Shown: positions 6,412 to 10,423 of the stretch, in pieces | How positions within the stretch are numbered: the first letter of the stretch is position 1 | How the letters are laid out: each line of letters starts with the position of its first letter | Assembly: GCA_964647745.1 (NCBI GenBank) | Contig: CAZYJG010000052.1 | Location: 1-10,423 of the forward strand | Direction of reading: 5' to 3' | DNA length: 10,423 nt | DNA from: Thiopontia sp964647745 | GTDB taxonomy: Bacteria > Pseudomonadota > Gammaproteobacteria > GCF-002020875 | Made by a program: the position numbers and the translations under genes | The notes under the pieces: generated by a model | What the model saw: the letters and a program-made list of their open reading frames with translations, nothing else | What the model was told of the DNA's origin: nothing | Databases searched by the model: none

Positions 6412-7317
6412 CTAACGAATATGGTCAAGAATACCGTCCAGTTCATCCAGTGAGTTGTACTGGATGGTCAGCTTGCCCCGCCCCTTGTTGCCCTGATGGA
6501 TGGTAACCGTGGCCCCCAGCTGCTCGGAGAGCCGATCCTGCAGACGCCTGACATTGGGGTCCTGCTCCACAACCACCCTCTTCTTTGGTGGCTGCAGAAT
6601 TTTCCGCACCAGCTTCTCGGTCTCCCGGACCGAGAGCCCCAGAAGCAGCACCTGCTTGGCTGCACTGCTCTGCTGCTCCCCCTCCAGGGCCAGCAGGGCA
6701 CGTGCATGCCCCATCTCCAGCTTCCCCTTCTCGACCAGCTGCCCTACCTCTGCATTGAGGTTGAGCAGTCGCAGCATATTGGTGACCGCTGAGCGGGAGC
6801 GCCCAACCGCATCGGCCGCCTCCTGCTGGGTGAGCCCAAACTCCTTGATCAGTCGCTGCAGGGCAACCGCCTCCTCAATGGGGTTGAGATCCTCGCGCTG
6901 GATATTCTCGATCAGCGCCATTGCCATAGTGACCTGATCCGAGATCTCCTTGATCACCACCGGGATCTCCTGCAGTCCCGCCATTTGTGCCGCACGCCAG
7001 CGGCGCTCGCCGGCGACAATCTCGTAACGCCCCTCCCCAATGGGACGGACCACAATGGGCTGGATCACCCCCTGTGCACGAATCGAGTTGGAGAGCTCCT
7101 GCAGTGCCTCCTGGTCCATGTCGCGTCGTGGCTGATATTGGCCACGCTGCAGCAGGTCAACCGGCAGGCTCTTCAGTGCCGCCCTGGGTGCTGCGGCCTC
7201 ACCACCCGCAGTGGTGTCTGTGGCTGGCTCTGTGGCAGCAGTCGAATCCTTTGACGCCTTGGCTGCACCCAGCAGTGAATCCAGTCCTCGTCCCAATCCC
7301 CCCTTTCTTGCTGACAT
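6412..7317 (-). CDS. parB: Chromosome partitioning protein ParB (Spo0J family)
   Basis: CTP-dependent DNA clamp that loads at parS sites near the origin, spreads along DNA, and is moved by ParA. Seen: about 301 residues. The N-terminal ParA-contact motif GLGRGLDSLLG is followed by a low-complexity Ala/Thr/Ser linker (about residues 18-48). The catalytic/CTP-binding region has QYQPRRD, then GERRWRAAQMAGL (near 103-115) and ENIQREDLNPIEEA (near 137-150). A helix-turn-helix (LTQQEAADAVGRSRSAVTNMLRLL, about 162-185) binds parS, and a C-terminal dimerisation domain ends in LDGILDHIR. The start is either ATG 7317, which I chose, or the adjacent GTG 7320. GGAG lies 11 or 8 bases upstream respectively. 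It directly follows the parA stop, so the two are translationally coupled. Confidence 0.96.
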   Translation of the reverse strand: MSARKGGLGRGLDSLLGAAKASKDSTAATEPATDTTAGGEAAAPRAALKSLPVDLLQRGQYQPRRDMDQEALQELSNSIRAQGVIQPIVVRPIGEGRYEIVAGERRWRAAQMAGLQEIPVVIKEISDQVTMAMALIENIQREDLNPIEEAVALQRLIKEFGLTQQEAADAVGRSRSAVTNMLRLLNLNAEVGQLVEKGKLEMGHARALLALEGEQQSSAAKQVLLLGLSVRETEKLVRKILQPPKKRVVVEQDPNVRRLQDRLSEQLGATVTIHQGNKGRGKLTIQYNSLDELDGILDHIR

Positions 7318-7320
7318 CAC

Positions 7321-8118
7321 TTACTCTTCTCCATTCTCACGCTCATTTTTCTCACTCTCGGCCCTCTCCAGTATCTCTGCAGCCAGATCCACATAGGCAT
7401 AGGCGCCACGAGAGGAGGGCGCATAGTGGATGATGGGGCGCCCATAGCTCGGTGCCTCTGCCAGGGTCACGTTTCTGGGGATCACGGTCTCATAGACCCG
7501 ATCCCCGAAGTGGCCGGTCAGCTGTTCCGAGACCTCAACCGAGAGGCGATTCCTGGCATCATACATGGTGCGGACAATACCCTGCAGCTGCAGGCTTGGA
7601 TTATGCGTCTCGCGGACCCGATCCATGGTCTCCATCAGTGCCGTCAGCCCCTCCAGCGCATAGTACTCACACTGCAGCGGCACAATCACCCCGCGCGAGG
7701 CGACAAAGGCGCTGAGTGTCAGAATGTTCAGTGTTGGCGGGCAGTCGATAAAGATGTAGTCATATTCAGAGGTGACCCCTCCCAGGATATCCGAGAGACG
7801 CTGAAAACGGTCCTCCGCCGCCATCAACTCCACCTCTGCGGCCGTCAGGTCCCCATTTGCCGCCAGCAGGTCATATCCTGCGCCATCGGTCTTCTGCAGT
7901 GCCTCCTGAATGGAGATATCACCCAGCAGCACATCCACCCCGCCCCACTCCAGCGACTGCTTGTCGATACCGCTGCCAGTGGTTGCATTGCCCTGCGGGT
8001 CGAGATCGATCAGAAGCACCCGCTCGTCAAAATACCCCAGTGAGGCGGCAAGGTTGACGGCGGTGGTGGTCTTGCCCACCCCACCCTTCTGGTTTGCTAC
8101 AGCGAAAATCTTGCTCAA
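7321..8118 (-). CDS. parA: Chromosome partitioning ATPase ParA (Soj family)
   Basis: Deviant-Walker ATPase that dimerises on ATP, coats the nucleoid and pulls ParB-parS complexes during segregation. Seen: 265 residues, typical for chromosomal ParA without an N-terminal DNA-binding domain. The deviant Walker A motif KGGVGKTTT is at residues 11-19 with signature Lys11 and Lys16. Switch I LIDLDPQGN (36-44) includes Asp40. Walker B YIFIDCPP (121-128) has Asp125, and EYYALEGL at 151-158 is characteristic of Soj/ParA. The C-terminal tail is highly charged (ERAESEKNERENGEE). The start is TTG at 8118, supported by AGGG six bases upstream and by the conserved MxKIFAVANQKGG beginning; no ATG fits. The gene begins 27 bases after rsmG and its stop abuts the parB start. 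Confidence 0.97.
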   Translation of the reverse strand: MSKIFAVANQKGGVGKTTTAVNLAASLGYFDERVLLIDLDPQGNATTGSGIDKQSLEWGGVDVLLGDISIQEALQKTDGAGYDLLAANGDLTAAEVELMAAEDRFQRLSDILGGVTSEYDYIFIDCPPTLNILTLSAFVASRGVIVPLQCEYYALEGLTALMETMDRVRETHNPSLQLQGIVRTMYDARNRLSVEVSEQLTGHFGDRVYETVIPRNVTLAEAPSYGRPIIHYAPSSRGAYAYVDLAAEILERAESEKNERENGEE

Positions 8119-8124
8119 TGTAAT

Positions 8125-8128
8125 CCCT
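8125..8128 (-). promoter_or_regulatory. Ribosome binding site deciding the TTG start of parA
   Basis: The minus strand reads AGGG, then ATTACA, then TTG. The six-base spacing is good. No ATG or GTG in frame lies nearby without either removing the conserved strand before the P-loop or running back towards rsmG, so TTG is the best start. TTG starts usually lower translation, which suits a low-abundance partition ATPase. Confidence 0.6.
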
Positions 8129-8145
8129 GCCTGAATGGTCTCTCT

Positions 8146-8766
8146 CTACTCTCGATTACAAACTACCATATGTCTTTCGGCCGCAATGCCGGGAACAGTG
8201 ACGGCTGCCACCCGCTCCAGCCTGAAGCCCTCAACCACCTCACTCCCCTCCTCCTCGGGCCACCTCCCCTTCATTGCGACAGCACGCCCCCCCTCTCTCA
8301 ACAGGGGACGGGAGGCCAGCAGAAACTGGCTCAGTGAGGTAAAGGCCCGGGAGACCACCGTATCAAAGTGTGGGTCGGTGCTGAGACTCTCCACCCGGGA
8401 GTGTACAACAGATGCATTCGACAGTCCCAGCTCAAGAACGGCCTGCTGGATGAATCGACTCTTTTTGATGTTGCTGTCGACCATCACCACCTCCAGATCG
8501 GGGCGCATCAGGGCAACCGGGATCCCCGGCAGCCCCGCCCCGCTGCCGAGATCGGCAATCCGCACCCCCGAAAGGAAGGGGAGCAGCGAGAGGCTGTCAA
8601 GGAGGTGATGGGTCACCATCTTCTCGCGCTCCCGGATTGCGGTCAGGTTGTAGACCCGGTTCCACTTGAGCAGCAGATCGAGGTACTGCTCCAGCTTCTG
8701 CTGCTGGGCCCCTGTCAGCTCAACCCCCATCTGCCCTGCAGCCGCTGTCATGGAGAGGGGGCTCAT
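8146..8766 (-). CDS. rsmG: 16S rRNA (guanine-527-N7)-methyltransferase RsmG (GidB)
   Basis: S-adenosylmethionine-dependent enzyme that methylates N7 of G527 in the 530 loop of 16S rRNA; in several bacteria its loss gives low-level streptomycin resistance. Seen: 206 residues, the usual length. N-terminal helices include LLLKWNRVYNLTAIRE (about 31-46) and HHLLDSLSLLPFL (53-65). The SAM-binding loop ADLGSGAGLPGIPVAL is at 71-86, the acidic residue after strand 2 is Asp97 in VDSNIKKSRF, and VVSRAFTSL (137-145) and AMKGRWPEEE (164-173) are conserved. The ATG overlaps the mnmG stop as ATGA, and GGAGAGG lies seven bases upstream, so translation is coupled to mnmG. A second ATG five codons in is possible but has a poorer context. 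Confidence 0.97.
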   Translation of the reverse strand: MSPLSMTAAAGQMGVELTGAQQQKLEQYLDLLLKWNRVYNLTAIREREKMVTHHLLDSLSLLPFLSGVRIADLGSGAGLPGIPVALMRPDLEVVMVDSNIKKSRFIQQAVLELGLSNASVVHSRVESLSTDPHFDTVVSRAFTSLSQFLLASRPLLREGGRAVAMKGRWPEEEGSEVVEGFRLERVAAVTVPGIAAERHMVVCNRE

Positions 8767-10423
8767 CCGGCAGCCTCTCCCGGCGCTTTACTGCGCCGGA
8801 GATCACGTTTTTTCAGATGGATCCGCAGCAGTGAGAGTGCCGCCGGGGTCACCCCGGAGATGCGTCCCGCCATCCCCAGTGTTGCTGGTCGCTGTCGTGC
8901 CAACTTCTCCTGGATCTCGATCGAGAGGCCGGAGACCTGACTGTAGTCCAGCGCCTCTGGCAGCCTCATCTCCTCATGGCGGCGATTCTTCTCAATCTCC
9001 TGCTGCTGGCGCTCGATATAGCCGGCATACTTGGCCTGAATCTCTACCTGTTCGACCACATCCTCTGGCAATCCTGGGTCCCCCACCTCCTGCAGAGAGA
9101 CCAGATCCCGGTAGCGCACATCGGGGCGTGCCAAAAGGTCCATCAGGCTATGTTCACGGCGCATCGCTTTTCCAAGTACCCGCTGAGCCTCCTCTTCAGT
9201 GATGGATTGTGGCCGCAGCCACTGCCCCTGCAGGCGCTGCTGTTCGGCTGCAATGGCATCCCGTTTTCGGCGGAAGAGATCCCAGCGCTGCTCATCGACC
9301 AGCCCCAGCTCCCGCCCCTTCTCGGTCAGCCGCAGATCGGCGTTGTCCTCTCGCAGCAGCAGCCGATACTCGGCACGACTGGTAAACATGCGGTAGGGCT
9401 CCCTGGTGCCCCGGGTGATCAGGTCGTCAATCAGTACCCCAATATAGGACTCCTCACGACGTGGATGCCACGCCTCCTGCCCCTGTACGCTGCGTGCTGC
9501 ATTGCAGCCGGCCACCAGCCCCTGTGCAGCCGCCTCCTCATAGCCGGTGGTACCGTTGATCTGTCCGGCAAAGAAGAGCCCCTGCAGCGCGTGGGTCTCC
9601 AGTGACGGCTTGAGGTCGCGCGGATCGAAGAAGTCATACTCAATGGCATAGCCGGGGCGGGTGATGTGTGCCTGCTCAAACCCCTGGATGGAGCGAACCA
9701 GCTCTAGCTGCACATCGAACGGCAGGCTGGTGGAGATGCCGTTGGGGTAGATCTCATGGGTGGTGAGCCCCTCCGGCTCCACAAAGATCTGGTGGGAGTC
9801 GCGCTCCGAGAAACGGACAATCTTGTCCTCGACCGAGGGGCAGTAACGGGGACCCACCCCCTCAATCACCCCGCTATACATTGGGGAGCGGTCCAGACCA
9901 CCGCGGATAATCTCATGAGTTCGTTCATTGGTATGGGTAATCCAGCACGACACCTGCCGGGGGTGTTCCGAACGCGCCCCCAGATAGGAGAATACGGGGG
10001 CGGGGTCATCGCCCGGCTGCTCCTTCAGCTGCGAGTAGTCAATCGTGCGCCCATCAATGCGGGGTGGTGTCCCGGTCTTCAGCCGCTCGACCCGGAAGGG
10101 GAGTTCGCGCAGACGCTCGGCGAGCCGGATGGAGGGGGGGTCTCCCATTCTCCCGCCCGACATATTGGAAAGCCCGACATGGATCACCCCATTGAGGAAG
10201 GTTCCAGCAGTCAGTACCACCGTACGGGTGGTGAAGCGGATCCCCGACTGGGTCACCACCCCGACCACACGCCCCCCCTCCACAATCAGATCATCGGCCG
10301 CCTGCTGGAAAATTGTCAGATTGGGCTGGTTTTCCAGCTCCCCGCGCACCGCCTGCCTGTAGAGCTGACGATCGGCCTGCGCACGGGTCGCCTGCACCGC
10401 CGCCCCCTTGCTGCGGTTGAGGG
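8763..10423 (-). CDS. mnmG: tRNA uridine-5-carboxymethylaminomethyl modification enzyme MnmG (GidA), 5' end cut by window edge
   Basis: FAD-dependent enzyme that, with MnmE, installs the cmnm5 (or nm5) group on wobble U34 of certain tRNAs. Seen: 552 residues from the right edge in an open frame (LNRSKGAAVQATRAQADR...). The family is about 630, so roughly 77 N-terminal residues, including the FAD-binding GxGxxG fold, lie outside the window. Internal methionine or GTG codons near 10397 are not the real start because homology continues to the edge. Conserved blocks include GTFLNGVIHVGL, GGRMGDPPSI and LKTGTPPRIDGRTID. GPRYCPSVEDK carries the conserved Cys at 9840-9842. AGQINGTTGYEEAAAQGL (around 9516-9569) is the second family signature, and EPYRMFTSRAEYRL is also present. 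The C-terminal helical domain, which contacts MnmE and tRNA, contains QVEIQAKYAGYIERQ and RISGVTPAALSLL. Its TGA stop overlaps the rsmG start. Confidence 0.98.
   Translation of the reverse strand, partial: LNRSKGAAVQATRAQADRQLYRQAVRGELENQPNLTIFQQAADDLIVEGGRVVGVVTQSGIRFTTRTVVLTAGTFLNGVIHVGLSNMSGGRMGDPPSIRLAERLRELPFRVERLKTGTPPRIDGRTIDYSQLKEQPGDDPAPVFSYLGARSEHPRQVSCWITHTNERTHEIIRGGLDRSPMYSGVIEGVGPRYCPSVEDKIVRFSERDSHQIFVEPEGLTTHEIYPNGISTSLPFDVQLELVRSIQGFEQAHITRPGYAIEYDFFDPRDLKPSLETHALQGLFFAGQINGTTGYEEAAAQGLVAGCNAARSVQGQEAWHPRREESYIGVLIDDLITRGTREPYRMFTSRAEYRLLLREDNADLRLTEKGRELGLVDEQRWDLFRRKRDAIAAEQQRLQGQWLRPQSITEEEAQRVLGKAMRREHSLMDLLARPDVRYRDLVSLQEVGDPGLPEDVVEQVEIQAKYAGYIERQQQEIEKNRRHEEMRLPEALDYSQVSGLSIEIQEKLARQRPATLGMAGRISGVTPAALSLLRIHLKKRDLRRSKAPGEAAG

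Noticed and set aside
6690..6712. A CACGTG core inside parB, possibly a parS site
   Set aside because: Only the central six bases agree with the parS consensus (TGTTNCACGTGAAACA); the flanks do not. The bases are explained by the conserved codons for GHARALL.
8655..8675. GGTTCCACTTGAG in rsmG, resembling a parS half
   Set aside because: The central core is broken (CACTTG) and one arm does not match. The bases are fixed by the conserved LKWNR codons of RsmG. No convincing parS was found in the window.
7426..9605. Several plus-strand open frames of 150-210 residues opposite parA, rsmG and mnmG
   Set aside because: They are antisense shadows of conserved genes in GC-rich DNA, with low-complexity Pro/Arg/Ser/His/Gln-rich translations and no family features.

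Overview
The window is a compact stretch of bacterial chromosome with every supportable gene on the minus strand. Read in the direction of transcription (right to left) the order is mnmG (5' end cut off by the window edge), rsmG, parA, parB, atpI, atpB, atpE, atpF, atpH, atpA, atpG, atpD (3' end cut off). The F-type ATP synthase subunits closely resemble E. coli ones. AtpA carries GDRQTGKT and the arginine finger at the same residue numbers as E. coli (169-176, R376). The gene order is the classic gammaproteobacterial one near the replication origin. Enteric bacteria lack parAB between rsmG (gidB) and atpI, so a non-enteric gammaproteobacterium is the best guess. I cannot name the genus.

Region by region: 8763-10423 is mnmG (tRNA wobble-uridine modification). 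8146-8766 is rsmG (16S rRNA m7G methylation), overlapping mnmG by 4 bp. 7321-8118 and 6412-7317 are parA and parB (chromosome partition), abutting each other. 5921-6367 is atpI, and 1-5891 holds atpBEFHAGD in standard order. No gap between genes exceeds about 45 bases. There are no RNA genes, mobile elements, CRISPR arrays or long repeats that I can see. No previously undescribed system is visible; this is a core housekeeping region.

The signals that gene calls do not explain are regulatory. (1) A near-consensus sigma-70 promoter (TTGACC, 17-base spacer, TATAAT) with an A/T-rich UP-like stretch lies on the 5' end of atpI. Its predicted transcripts would start downstream of the best atpI start codons. 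(2) An 11-bp hairpin followed by a U-rich tract spans the atpH stop codon, just before atpA. It looks like an intrinsic terminator or attenuator, or an RNA processing/stability element, inside the ATP synthase operon. (3) atpE and atpA have clearly strong ribosome binding sites, fitting the high copy number of subunits c and alpha. (4) parA appears to start with TTG, and parB with ATG or the GTG just before it.

Functionally, the membrane sector Fo (AtpB a, AtpE c-ring, AtpF b) and the F1 head (AtpA alpha, AtpD beta, AtpG gamma, AtpH delta) are encoded here with the assembly helper AtpI. AtpC (epsilon) is expected just beyond the left edge. ParA and ParB segregate the origin region in which this cluster normally sits.
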